Below, piece after piece: positions 1 to 10,142 of a stretch of DNA of 31,737 bases (its first letter is position 1; every line of letters begins with the position of its first letter). A program made the translations under genes and the position numbers. Where the stretch lies: assembly GCF_000485595.1 (NCBI RefSeq), contig NW_014577311.1, positions 329,782 to 361,518 on the forward strand, read 5' to 3'. The notes under the pieces were generated by a model. It saw nothing but the letters and a program-made list of their open reading frames with translations. It was not told the DNA's origin and ran no database searches. This DNA comes from Priapulus caudatus (Eukaryota; Priapulida; Priapulimorpha; Priapulimorphida; Priapulidae).

Positions 1-52
1 TATATATATATATATATATATATATATAGATAGATAGATAAATAAATATATA
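1..52. repeat. (TA)n / (TAGA)n microsatellite
   Basis: The window opens in a run of TA dinucleotides that grades into TAGA and TAAA tetranucleotides. This is simple-sequence DNA with no coding content. The window edge cuts it, so its full length is unknown. Confidence 0.95.
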
Positions 53-329
53 TGTGCTGGCATGCGGGGAGGTGATTCAACTACCCGGCTCGTTTATGTG
101 GAGATATAGTGGTACCTTCGTGAGGGCTAATGGTGGTGTAATGCCCGTCCATCTGCTTTTAATGCGACGGCGCGCGCGCGTTTTATTGCTGCGTATTACG
201 ACACGAAATTGAATCAGCGGGCGCCGCTCCCCCCCCCCCAACCCCAACCCTTGCCAAGCGCAATGATCGTCGTCGTCTTCCCTTTGCTCTGCTGCCATCG
301 GTACATGTAAGGCGGGGGGCCCGTGGTCT

Positions 330-490
330 GCAAACAGAATTAGTCTCAACATAAGTCTCAACAATAACGTTGACTCGCAGACCGCCCACAGAAACATCGA
401 GAATGGAAAATCCTAGCATGTTTTCGCATAATTATAATTTTACGGCACACGATTCCGTCGACGGTCCACGAGAAAAGGTTGATGTTGAGT
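330..490. repeat. Dispersed repeat family R2, left copy
   Basis: A block containing 'acagaaacatcg', 'gagaatgg' and 'cgacggtccacgagaaaa' recurs in diverged form at 29085-29255. The part at 332-380 matches the reverse complement of 29201-29251, while 385-475 matches 29090-29200 directly. The two sub-blocks are therefore rearranged relative to each other. In-frame peptides from the two copies share a stretch like STL..RLML.LILF, which simply follows from the shared DNA. I do not recognise the family; an old non-autonomous transposon fragment is the simplest reading. Confidence 0.5.
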
Positions 491-1260
491 AACTATATGA
501 GTAAATATATGAGTGAATGATAGGAGAAACTTTGTTTTTGACAACGGGTCCCCCTGATCTGCGGACCATTTCTCTCCTCCAAGACAGACATCTCCGGGGT
601 GGGTTGGGGTGGGGGGGTTTACTCGGGCGTGATCATCATCCCCCGCTAGGCTTGATACATGCGTTATTAAATCACGCTTCTTGAAAACGTAGAGTGTGCT
701 ACGTGCGAAACATACAAATTATTGAAATACGAGACGCTATTTATCGGAATGTAAACAAAACGGAGGAGAAAAAACGACTGTCGGCTGTCTTCATATTCAA
801 TTATCGCGTCCTCGACACTCTTCTCCAGGGGGCGCTGCGACGCCGCGACTGTGCGTTACCTGTGGAGGCTGCATGCTCCTGATTACAGGTGTGCTGATGA
901 CGGCCGTTTCTTCCACCTGTTCACAGCATGTGCTCGCTGCATAGACCGGCTGGGCTGGCAGCGGGCTAGGCCCGAAAGGTTGGTCGGCTGACAGGCGGCA
1001 GGGGAGATACACGCGCTAGCAGACGAAGTTCGGCTGCCTTTGGCGCATATTTGCTCTCACGGCACTCTCGGTACGTGGAATTTTTATGGCGCCTACGAAT
1101 TGAATCCTTCGGCAAACACGCGCATTTCGCCTCGACCTGCGAGTTTCACGTCTGTTTGGTCGCCTGTGTCATCGTGCTCTGTTCGAACCGCCCTGCTGCA
1201 GCGTTTCACGTGTCTTTAGATATCATCATCGATCATATATCTACAGATCGATCATACGTC
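491..1260. other. Non-coding flank, no gene seen
   Basis: Mixed-composition sequence. The only frames are short and resemble nothing I recognise. It contains a CTCF-like core at 823-837, listed separately, and no RNA gene that I could identify. Confidence 0.6.
823..837 (+). promoter_or_regulatory. CTCF-like motif
   Basis: The sequence ctccagggggcgctg carries the core AGGGGGCGC of the bilaterian CTCF consensus (CCASYAGRKGGCRS). The 5' part of the consensus matches only partly. This is a motif match by eye; occupancy is unknown. Confidence 0.35.
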
Positions 1261-1267
1261 AATTCTC

Positions 1268-1287
1268 TTTCTTTCTTTCTCTCTCTT

Positions 1288-1344
<57 letters not shown>

Positions 1345-1400
1345 TACATATACATATACAGATATCTATCAATATATTATATTTATATACATATATACAT
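1268..1400. repeat. (CT)n then (TA)n microsatellites
   Basis: Roughly 60 bp of CT repeats runs directly into TA-rich DNA. A 261-residue open frame crosses this and the following AC array. It is an artefact of repeats lacking stop codons. Confidence 0.95.
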
Positions 1401-1459
1401 CAATAATACCAGGTTATACCTCTCGCAAGAGGGATATGCCGATGAACTCAGGTCTGCCC

Positions 1460-1563
1460 TTCCACACACACACACGCCACACACACACACACCACACACC
1501 GCGCGCACACCAAAACCAAAACACACACACACCACACACACACACACCACACACACACCACAC

Positions 1564-1606
<43 letters not shown>

Positions 1607-1675
1607 CAACACACGCACACGCACACACACACAGCACGCACACACACACACACACACGCACACACACACACATGT
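1460..1675. repeat. (AC)n microsatellite, compound
   Basis: About 215 bp of CA/CACAC with occasional CG steps. Both strands are open in several frames, giving Thr-His or Cys-Val repeat peptides that should not be annotated as proteins. Alternating purine-pyrimidine tracts of this length can adopt Z-DNA. Confidence 0.95.
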
Positions 1676-1861
1676 TACACGCGCGGTACGCGGACACACA
1701 CCGAAGGCCCCTCGCTCCGTACTACACGGGACCCTCGTCTTTCCGCCGAAAAGTTTTCATTCTGTTGACTTTCCAGTTTGCATTTGCTCGCAGAAAGCGG
1801 CGGATATTTCGCATGGTGTACAAACACGCGCGATGAGTCATCAGCGCGAGACGGCGCGTAA

Positions 1862-1873
1862 CAGAGGGCGCTG
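1862..1873 (+). promoter_or_regulatory. CTCF-like core (weak)
   Basis: The sequence cagagggcgctg matches the 3' half of the CTCF consensus but lacks the CCA 5' part. It is reported only because similar cores recur in the window. Confidence 0.2.
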
Positions 1874-1947
1874 TTGTTCTATGTGCAAGTTCCCGGCTTA
1901 AATGCAGTAACAAGCCGTGAAATGTACTATATAGCATTATATAGATA

Positions 1948-2090
1948 TACTATATACTATATATATATATATATATATAATATATATGTGTGTGTGTGTG
2001 TGTGTGTCGTGTGTGTGTGTGTGTTGTGTGTGTGTGTGTGTGGTGTGTGGTCGCGTGCGTGCGTGGCGTGGCGTACGTGTGTGTGTGCAT
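1948..2090. repeat. (TA)n and (GT)n microsatellites
   Basis: TA repeats (about 1948-1988) are followed by interrupted GT repeats up to about 2090. This is the last sequence before copy A of the large duplication starts. Confidence 0.95.
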
Positions 2091-2221
2091 GTTTGTAACT
2101 CTAGCTCCTTGGTTTACAGTTAATTAAATCGCAATTCCAACTTTTTTTAAATCTTTAAATTAAACATTTATATGGTATTTCATCGGTTCCCGGATTATGG
2201 GTTAGGCCGCTAGAACAGTTG

Positions 2222-2235
2222 CCGCTGGAGGGCAG
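2222..2235 (+). promoter_or_regulatory. CTCF-like motif in copy A
   Basis: ccgctggagggcag matches about 12 of 14 positions of CCASYAGRKGGCRS. The identical string is kept in copy B at 11728-11741 although nearby bases differ by indels. Confidence 0.3.
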
Positions 2236-2503
2236 CACATCTGTAGTGTGCAAGATTATCCGCGTACCCGGATTAACACCCGGGATCACGAAGTCTATGG
2301 CGACGTATGACAAACTTACCGTACACTCTCTTAAAAGTTACTTTATGAAAGAGGAGCGTCGACAAGAGGTCGCAAAGAAGATTTGATGGGCAAAGGTATG
2401 AACTATGTTCAAGAAATACGTTATTTTTATGAGTGATAATGCACAATTTTTGTCAAAATCGGCGTGTGAAAATCTCGACAGATGAACGCTCTTAGAAGCT
2501 GCT

Positions 2504-2755
2504 CTCTTCTTTCTCTCCTCTCTCTCTCTCTCTCTGTCGCCGCGCGTCCTCGCTCGCTCGCTCGCTCTCTATGTCTCTCTCGTCTCTCTCTCTGTGTCGG
2601 CGCGCGCTCCCTTCGCTCGCTCGTTCTCTATCTCTCTTTCTCTCTCCCCCCTCTCTCTCCCTCTTTCTCTCTCTCTCTTCACTCTGCTCTCTCCCTTCTT
2701 CCCTCTCTCTCTCTTCTCTCGTCTCCGCGCGCGGCGCTCCCTCCTCCTCTCCCCC
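2504..2755. repeat. CT-rich array with ~100-bp internal periodicity
   Basis: CT runs are interrupted by repeated 'gtcgccgcgcg...ctcgctcgctcgctctctatgtctctct' blocks. The counterpart in copy B is about 12008-12258. Arg/Ser/Leu-rich open frames over it are repeat artefacts. Confidence 0.9.
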
Positions 2756-3107
2756 CCACCTTACGATCACCCTCACCTTTCATTCTGTTTCGGCTCGCGT
2801 GTTTGTCGCTGCCGTTGAAGTTGCAGAACAAACAGGCGCAATTTGGGGCGTCATACGCCGTATGTGCGGGGTAGAGTGGATGCATGCCCCGTTCTTGGCC
2901 GGCTGCCCCCCGTCCTCCTGCCGCTCCCGTACAGCACAGAGGTGCGCCGTGAGGGGGGTCGGGCGCTCCTTTCTTAGCCCTATTATCGCTATGCTAATGT
3001 GGTCGCGCAGTGATTGTGATGGTAATCAACGCGAAACGCTGGCAGCGCACGCGGCGCGCGAAACCGTGTGCTTTTTTGCTGCGAATCAGGGGTTCAGGGA
3101 GTATTGT

Positions 3108-3350
3108 ATACGAATGTGTGTACGCTGTGCGTACGTGTGGCGCGTATGTGTGTGTGTGCGTGCGCGTACGTGTGCGCGTATGGGCACGTACGTATGCGCG
3201 CGTGTACGCGTATGTGTGGGGTGTGCGTGTGTACGCGTGTGTGACGTGTGCGTGTGCGTGTACGTATGTGTGTGTGTGCGTGCGCATACGTGTGCGTGTA
3301 CGTATGTGTGGTGTGTGTGTGCGTGTGCGCGCACGCGTGTGTGTTACGTA

Positions 3351-3412
<62 letters not shown>

Positions 3413-3560
3413 TGTGTGTGTGTGTGCGTGCATGTGCGTGTACGTATGTTGTGTGCGTGTGCACGCACGCACGCACGCAACGTGGCTGGGGGTGTCCGCG
3501 TGCGTGCGTATGAACGTACGTGGCGTGCGTATGAACGTACGTGCGTGTACATGCACGAAC
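3108..3560. repeat. GT-rich array with CGTACGT interruptions
   Basis: About 450 bp of TGTG/CGTACGTG sequence ends in two tandem copies of a unit containing 'gcgtgcgtatgaacgtac'. The copy B counterpart is about 12602-13070. It is strongly alternating purine-pyrimidine, hence a Z-DNA candidate. The apparent long proteins on both strands (Cys-Val or Thr-His) are not credible. Confidence 0.9.
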
Positions 3561-3599
3561 GTGGCGTGCGTGAGAGTCCGTGTACGTACATTTGTCTGG

Positions 3600-5860
3600 C
3601 AGAGTTGATACATGTGAGAGTGAAGGGCAAATGTTTGTTTGTGCAGCGGCGAAGAAGTTAATATATTGTCTACTGCATTAGAAGCAGGAAGAAAACGAAC
3701 CAAGACGGAAAACTCTGTGTTTATTGCCTGATCTAATATTGTGCTAGAATGCAAAAGAATGAGCTAGAATGCTAGAATCTAATAATGTTTCAGAATTTGT
3801 TATAAAAGTTGTTCCCAAGCGTTTTCCATGGGCAACGCCGGAGGGCGGAGACCCAAGCTAGAATCTCCACACTGTCCCACTGTAGCGCACACTCATCAAG
3901 TAGTAGAAAAAGAAAGAAGTTCATATACTGCATGCTACATTACAAGCAAGAAAAAAATTAGCTAAGTCGGAAACTGTGTTTATGCCGATTAGAAGCAAAA
4001 AGAAGAAAGAACCAAGTCGAAAGCTGTTGTTTATACCCGGATCTAATATATATTGACGGGTTTAGTTTAAATTGACCTATGTATTTTGTTTAGTTTGTCT
4101 ATGTAGCGTGTTTTATTACTGTATAATCAGTGATAGTCTTTGCCAGCGTATTTCCTTTGTGATTTCTATTGTGCACTCACTTGCACAGCCAGAGAGGCAT
4201 ATTCATAAAAAATGTTGCATATCCGAAGCTTTTCTAATAGAATTATAGAATCTTTTGAACTGTGATGGTCAGATTATTGTTCACGTTCATGTTTTGTTTC
4301 GCTGTTACGACTCTATCCGTAGAATTAAGTAAATATATGTCCGAATTTGCTCTGCAGGTTGTTCTTAAGCGATTTTATCCCGGTGGCCAAGCTAGTACGG
4401 CATTTACAAGCAGTATACATAGATAATTCAAGATTGTTAAACATCTCTACAATGTCCAACATGTCACTTGTTGAGAGGTGTGATATCATACTTTCATGTA
4501 AGCTCTAGAGAGGCAACTACTCAAAAAGGTGTGAATGGCTTAGACTAAAGAAATTAAAATTCTTGTGTGGATGCCACTCAAATGTCATATTTGACATGTA
4601 TCAAGAGCTAATAATACTTGCATGTATAATATGTATAATTATTAGACAATTTGAGAGTAGACCAAGGATAATTTGGTACATTTCTATGCTATCGGCCTCT
4701 ATGCATTTGCCTATTTTTGTCAATTTGGTGTCTCATTATTTGCTCTAATGTGGTTATTTTTGTGGTTTCCGTAGCGTATGTTGCGCACTCAAACGTTACG
4801 TTTTATATTTATAATTTATTATTTAGTAGACACATTGAGTTGATAGCAGACAAAATAGGAATAGGATAGATTTTAGTGTTGATTATAATTGGAGTAGACG
4901 AAATGGGTGTAGACTAACTGGGGGTTTTGCTAAAGACGAAATGGGAATTTCGCAATAGACTATTTGTGAGTAGACCACGGCGCCTAAACCGTGCAAAACA
5001 TGCGTGTAAGAAGATAGGGAAAGGGGAGAAACAGACGGATTGAAATAAAGTATAAATATGAAGACGAGATTTCGTGACTGACAACAATAATTGCAGTTAT
5101 ATGTACCATCTATATTTATGTGAAAGCATGATGAAGAGTAATAAGGCATTCTCCATTCTCATTTCATCCCATAGCTTTGAATAATTTAATTACTCAGGAA
5201 ACCGGCGCAACAACTCTGCGTAACTCTCCGTTATTGCTTGAATAAAATCTGTTTATTATAGTATTAACAAATTCAGCAAGATGAACGATGAATAACATAC
5301 AATGGACACTTATACATTTTTACAGGTTGTGTGTAGAACATACAACTGACACGGGTGTACGCAGAATGGCGGACGACTACCATGACAGTTTATGTGTGCG
5401 TTTATCTCACAACAAACCCTACTAAAGCATTACTAGCGCAATGCTTCGTTTTATAGATTTTCTTAGATGATAGGTTTAATTTTTGATAGTTTCACTTGCT
5501 CGCGTTAGTTTTCCTCGCGAATGCTCACAGTCGATATCGTCCCTACTTCTTATTCCTTCGCCTCCTCCTCTTCCTCCTCCTCATTCTCCCGCACTAGCAC
5601 GACCTAGCTCTTCCTCCTTCACCCACGCAGTGGGAGCGAGTGAAATAACACGAGAAAACTCTATGTGAGAGCTTCTGTTTTATTTCGAACTGTGGCTCGA
5701 GATTTTGAACAGAGCACGACTCGTTGTTTACACACGTAAACACAGTTACACGCTGCGTGCGAAATGTTCAAGATCGACGGGTATATGGCGACAGTAACAC
5801 AGTTTCCAACATACCCTCGTGCTCGAGAGGTGGCAATAGATAGAGAGATAGAGCGAGAGA
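3600..5860. other. AT-rich spacer without a recognisable gene (copy A)
   Basis: This is complex AT-rich DNA matched by 13090-15340 in copy B. Frames are short and not conserved between the copies. The stretch 4530-5070 holds about a dozen irregularly spaced words of the type tagac/cagac followed by aaatgg or similar, for example agacgaaatggg twice. They suggest a decayed tandem repeat. No splice-bounded coding stretch was found. Confidence 0.6.
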
Positions 5861-5990
5861 GATGGCGGTAAGAGTAAAAGAGAAGGGGGAAGCGAAAAGG
5901 GGAGGCGAGAGAGAGAGGAGAGAGAGAGAGAAAGAGAGAAGAGAGAGAGAGAGAGAAAGAAAGAGAGAGAGAGAGTGCGCGGCGCGTGTG
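5840..5990. repeat. (GA)n microsatellite
   Basis: About 150 bp of GA/GAGAA repeats ends in a short GT run. The counterpart in copy B is 15340-15495. Confidence 0.93.
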
Positions 5991-6103
5991 CGTGTGTGTG
6001 AGTAAGAGACAGAGAGGGGGCTCTGATTTTTAATTCGATTTGGAGTTTATTCGGAAATGCGAATTTGGAATAAAGAAGTAAAACGCGCGGTGCTCACTAC
6101 TGC

Positions 6104-6132
6104 TCTCGCCCTCTGCTCTCTCTCTCCTCCTC

Positions 6133-6176
<44 letters not shown>
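6104..6176. repeat. (CT)n microsatellite
   Basis: CT repeats precede a conserved block beginning cgctgagggagtttttgccg. In copy B (15600-15690) the CT run continues into an (AC)n run at the same point. The array changed composition between the copies. Confidence 0.93.
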
Positions 6177-6177
<1 letters not shown>

Positions 6178-6405
6178 CTCGACCAACAATAAATCGACGC
6201 TGAGGGAGTTTTTGCCGCGAGCTATCCGGCGGCGAATTTCACGACGATTAACGTCGCTATTGCCGTCGATTTTAATTAACGCGTCTTTAATTAGATATTG
6301 CGTTTCAACCGCCGCGTGGCACACAAACTCAGTGGCGATCTCCGTGAGTTACGGCCAGCGAGCCGTGCGATCTATTCTATCAATCTCATCACCACGTGCC
6401 ATCTA

Positions 6406-6545
6406 TCCAGACACCCACCCACCCATCCATGCATCCATTCATCCATCGGCATCCATCCATCCATCCATCATCCATCCCATCCATCTATGAATCCATCCAC
6501 AACCATCCATCCATCCATCCATCCATCTATGAACCCATCTACCAT
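6406..6545. repeat. (CATC)n microsatellite
   Basis: ATCC/CATC tetranucleotide repeats contain two 'catctatgaa' interruptions. The counterpart in copy B is about 18700-18835. Ser-Ile-His-Pro open frames over it are artefacts. Confidence 0.93.
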
Positions 6546-6616
6546 GCACTCCCACTCTCTCGCTCTCTCTCTATATATATTTATCGCTAAACATCAACTG
6601 CGCGCAAAGTCAGTTC

Positions 6617-7042
6617 CATCTTACCACAGGCACTTGAAGCGTTTCAATAAAATATAATGCTAACTAAATACAAAATATATTTATTACCAAATTCTTAATG
6701 TTTCTATCTCTCTTTCACCTATTATTGCCGACAGTTTCCTGTAAATTCCGTCCAAATCCTACGTCCAACCATATACGCTGCAGGCGCCATTGCTATAATA
6801 TATATATATAGTACCTTGATAGTACTATATATATATTAGTGTAAGCGTGCAACAGTCGCGCCGCGAAAGCAATGGCGCCGGCAGCGTATATGGTTGGACG
6901 TAGGAGTTGGACGGAATTTACAGAAACTGTCGGCAATAATAGGTGAAAGAGAGTATAGAAACATTAAGATTTGGTAATAAATAGATTCGTATTTAGTTAG
7001 CATTATATTTTATTGAAACGCGTCAAGTGCTGTGCATCTTAC
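6617..7042. mobile_element. Foldback MITE with 8-bp target-site duplication (copy A)
   Basis: A 410-bp element (6625-7034) is bounded by perfect direct repeats catcttac (6617-6624 and 7035-7042). Its ends are long inverted repeats of about 165 bp that begin cacag(g)cacttga; arms lie at about 6625-6794 and 6868-7034. The 73-bp spacer contains a second perfect hairpin, atatatatagtac / gtactatatatat. There is no coding capacity. An 8-bp duplication is typical of the hAT superfamily (established), but the terminal bases do not clearly fit the usual hAT consensus, so the superfamily call is inference. The related copy in B is at 18913-19348. Confidence 0.85.
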
Positions 7043-7105
7043 CAGCACGCACCGATATCCTGTTTACGTATACTGAGGACGCGTCATGATCGTTGCGCAG
7101 CGCTG

Positions 7106-7132
7106 GTGACGTGACGTCGTGACGTGACGTCA
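7106..7132. promoter_or_regulatory. Cluster of CRE (CREB/ATF) sites
   Basis: Four overlapping TGACGTG/TGACGTC words occur in 27 bp, ending in a perfect palindromic CRE tgacgtca at 7125-7132. An inverted CCAAT box (attgg) follows at 7152-7156. CRE plus CCAAT in a GC-rich setting resembles a housekeeping-type promoter, but no gene is seen downstream. The patch is retained in copy B. Confidence 0.45.
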
Positions 7133-7424
7133 CCGATGCGCCGTAGTTTTTATTGGTGTTTCTGGGGCGTTCGACAGCTATTGACTATGCTTTCTCGCGA
7201 AGATGCGTCAGCGCTGTGGCTCGCCGCACACGCTGGCACCGAGTAATGATGCATGGTCACCTCACTCACCAAGGCAGCAGCAGCGCCCGTCCGCCTACGC
7301 GCACGCACGCAGCCGCACGCACGCACGCAGCTATGCGGGAAGGACAAGCGTGGAGGCGTCGTTCGTCGCGTGTGTGAATGGTACCACGCGCCGCCTGTCT
7401 CTCCGTATGCGTTGATGGCGTCAT

Positions 7425-7945
7425 GTACGTGTGTGTGCACGAGTGTGTACGTGCGCGTGTCCCCAACAGTGTGCGTGCGTGCGTGCTGTGTGTGTGTGTG
7501 CGTGGTGTGTGTCTGTGTGGCTGTGTGCGTATTTGTGTGTGTTTGTAACTGCGGCTGTTTATGTCGATACGCGTGCTTGTGCGTATACGTGTGGCGTGAT
7601 GTGTGTCTGGCGTGTGTGCGTACGTGTGTGCGTGCGTGTGTGTGTGCGTGATGGCGTGGTGTGTGCGTGTATACGTGTGGCGTGATGTGTGTCTGCGTGT
7701 GTGGCGTACGTGTGTGCGTGCGTGTGTGTGTGCGTGTGCGTGGTGTGTGCGTGTATACGCTGTGGGTGATGTGTGTCTGCGTGTGTGCGACGTGTGTGCG
7801 TGTGTGTGGTGTGTGTATACGTGTGGCGTGACGTGTGTCTGCGTGTGTGCGTACGTGTGTGTGTGTGCGTGTGTGCGTGTGCGTGTAACGTGTGGCGTGA
7901 CGTGTGTCTGCGTGCGTGTCTGCGTGTGTGCGTACGTGTATTTTC
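7425..7945 (+). repeat. GT-rich minisatellite, 60-90-bp phased units
   Basis: Five or so units are each marked by 'atacgtgtggcgtgatgtgtgtctg' or a variant, starting near 7585, 7671, 7754, 7818 and 7889. GT/CGTACGTG filler of varying length lies between them. The copy B markers (about 19884, 19967, 20050, 20111, 20180) keep the same order. Open frames of 130-300 codons across it on both strands are repeat artefacts. Confidence 0.85.
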
Positions 7946-8184
7946 GCGTGCGTGGCGCTGGCGTAGGCAGGAGTTCGCACGAACGTTTTCTTCCGGCAAC
8001 AGCAGAGCAACAGCCTGTCGCCCGCGAACTTCCCCCTCCCTCCCCCGACACGAAACATCTGACCTCGCTCTTCATCCGCCTGCAGTGCTTGAGTATAACA
8101 TACGTCGAACGCATGAATGAAAACTCCGCTCTACGTGTGAGCGCAACCACCAGGCAACCTCCCACGCAGCCGCGAGAAACACGC

Positions 8185-8225
8185 GAGAGAGAGGGAGAAG
8201 GAGAGAGAGGGAGAGGGAGAGAGAA

Positions 8226-8258
<33 letters not shown>

Positions 8259-8474
8259 GAGAAAGGGAGAGAGAGGCGAGGGGAAGGGGGCGGAATAGCG
8301 TACTCGAAACGCACGTACAACTCACACATGTACAGCTTCTCTTTCTCTCTCCTCGCTTCATCTCTCCCCCTCTTTTCCCCTCTCGCTATCTCGCTCTTCC
8401 CCTTCTCTCTCTCTCCCCTCTCTCTCTATCTATTTTACTCTCTCTTTCTTGGTCTCTTCCTTTCTCTATACGTC

Positions 8475-8505
<31 letters not shown>
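8185..8505. repeat. (GA)n, (CT)n and (TA)n microsatellites
   Basis: A GA array (8185-8285), a short unique joiner, a CT array (8340-8470) and a TA run (8480-8505) occur in succession. The joined order repeats at 20485-20808 in copy B. Confidence 0.93.
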
Positions 8506-8587
8506 GTGGCGTCTGATGCCTATGTTACAGAGTGATACGCGATCGTTACCTCGCCGTCCTGTGATGCTACCACGATGCCATATAGTA

Positions 8588-10142
8588 ATTATCATCAGGC
8601 GACATGTGACATCGAACAGTGCCATATAACATCGAACAGTGCCATATAACATCGAACAGTGCCACATACCATCGAATAGTGCCATATAACATCGAACAGT
8701 GCCATATTACATCGAACAGTGTCATATAACATCGAACAGTGCCACATACCATCGAATAGTGCCATATAACATCGAACAGTGCCATGTAACATCGAACAGT
8801 GCCATATAACATCGAACAGTGCCATATAACATCGAACAGTGCCATATAGCATCGAACAGTGCCATATAACATCGAACAGTGCCATATAACATCGAACATG
8901 TGCCATATAGCATCGAACAGTGCCATATAACATCGAACAGTGCCATATAACATCGAACGTGCCATATACATCGAACAGTGTCATAAACATCGAACAGTGC
9001 CACATGACATGGAACAGTGCCACGTGACATGGAACAGTGCCACATAACATCGAACAGTGCCACGTGACATGGAACAGTGTCATATAACATCGAACAGTGC
9101 CACATACCATCGAATAGTGGCCATATAACAATCGAACAGTGCCATATAACATCGAACAGTGCCATATAACATGGAACAGTGCCATATAACATGGAACAGT
9201 GCCACGTGACATGGAACAGTGCCACATAACATCAAACAGTGCCACGTGACATGGAACAGTGTCATATAACATCGAACAGTGCCACATACCATCGAATAGT
9301 GCCACATACCATCGAATAGTGCCATATAACATCGAACAGTACCACATACCATCGAATAGTGCCATATAACATCGAACAGTGCCATATAACATCGAACAGT
9401 ACCATATAACATCGAACATTGCCACATAACATCGAACAGTGCCACATGACATGGAACAGTGCCACGTGACATGGAACAGTGCCACGTGACATGGAACAGT
9501 GCCATATAACATCGAACAGTGCCATATAACATCTGACAGTGCCATATATAACATGGAACAGTGTCACGTGACATGGAACAGTGCCACGCGACATGAAACA
9601 GTGCCATATAACATCGAACAGTGTAACATAACATCAAACAGTGGCATATAACATCGAACAGTGCCATAAACATGGAACAGTGCCATATAACATCGAACAT
9701 TGTAACATAACATCGAACAGTGCCATGTAACATCGAACAGTGCCACATAACATGGAACAGTGCCACGTGGCATCGAACAGTGTCATATAGCATCGAACAG
9801 TGTCATATAGCATCGAACAGTGCCATATAGCATCGAACAGTGCCATATAGCATCGAACAGTGTCATATAACATCGAACAGTGTCATATAACATCGAACAG
9901 TGTCATATAGCATCGAACAATGTCATATAACATCGAACAGTGTCATATAGCATCGAACAGTGGCACGTGACATGGAACAGCACCATATTACATCGAACAG
10001 TGCCACATAGCATCGAACAGTGTCATATAACATCGAACAGTGGCACGTGACATGGAACAGCACCATATTACATCGAACAGTGCCACATAACATCGAACAG
10101 TGCCATATAACATCGAACAGTGGCACGTGACATGGAACAGCG
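8588..10142. repeat. 20-bp satellite array (copy A, ~77 units)
   Basis: Tandem units of consensus catcgaacagtgccatataa. Main variants are catggaacagtgccacgtga, catcgaatagtgccacatac and catcgaacagtgtcatatag. Twenty is not a multiple of three, so one 60-bp cycle samples all frames. The minus strand has no stop in any frame, giving overlapping frames of up to 319 codons, while the plus strand has a TAA once per cycle. The CACGTG E-box variant occurs about eleven times. No evidence points to translation. Confidence 0.95.
9961..10140. repeat. 80-bp higher-order unit at the satellite's right end
   Basis: Four 20-bp units of distinct type form an 80-bp block beginning tggcacgtgacatggaacag. It is repeated at 9961, 10041 and, partly, 10121, with one base change. 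The same ending appears in copy B (about 22249-22436). A recent local amplification would explain it. Confidence 0.85.

Noticed and set aside
1051-1836. 261-codon plus frame
   Set aside because: Its middle is CT, TA and AC microsatellite, and the ends match nothing recognisable.
7150-8165. ~300-codon Thr-His-rich minus frames (also 19390-20400 and 3094-3754)
   Set aside because: They are translations of AC/GT repeat DNA, open on both strands and in several frames at once.
8595-9793. Long minus-strand frames (up to 319 codons) with Met/Trp/His-rich repeats
   Set aside because: They are the 20-bp satellite read in its three stop-free frames. They are broken in copy B and have no start, splice or codon evidence.
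8588-10142. CRISPR-like array of short repeats
   Set aside because: Units are contiguous 20-bp satellite repeats with no unique spacers, in a eukaryotic context.
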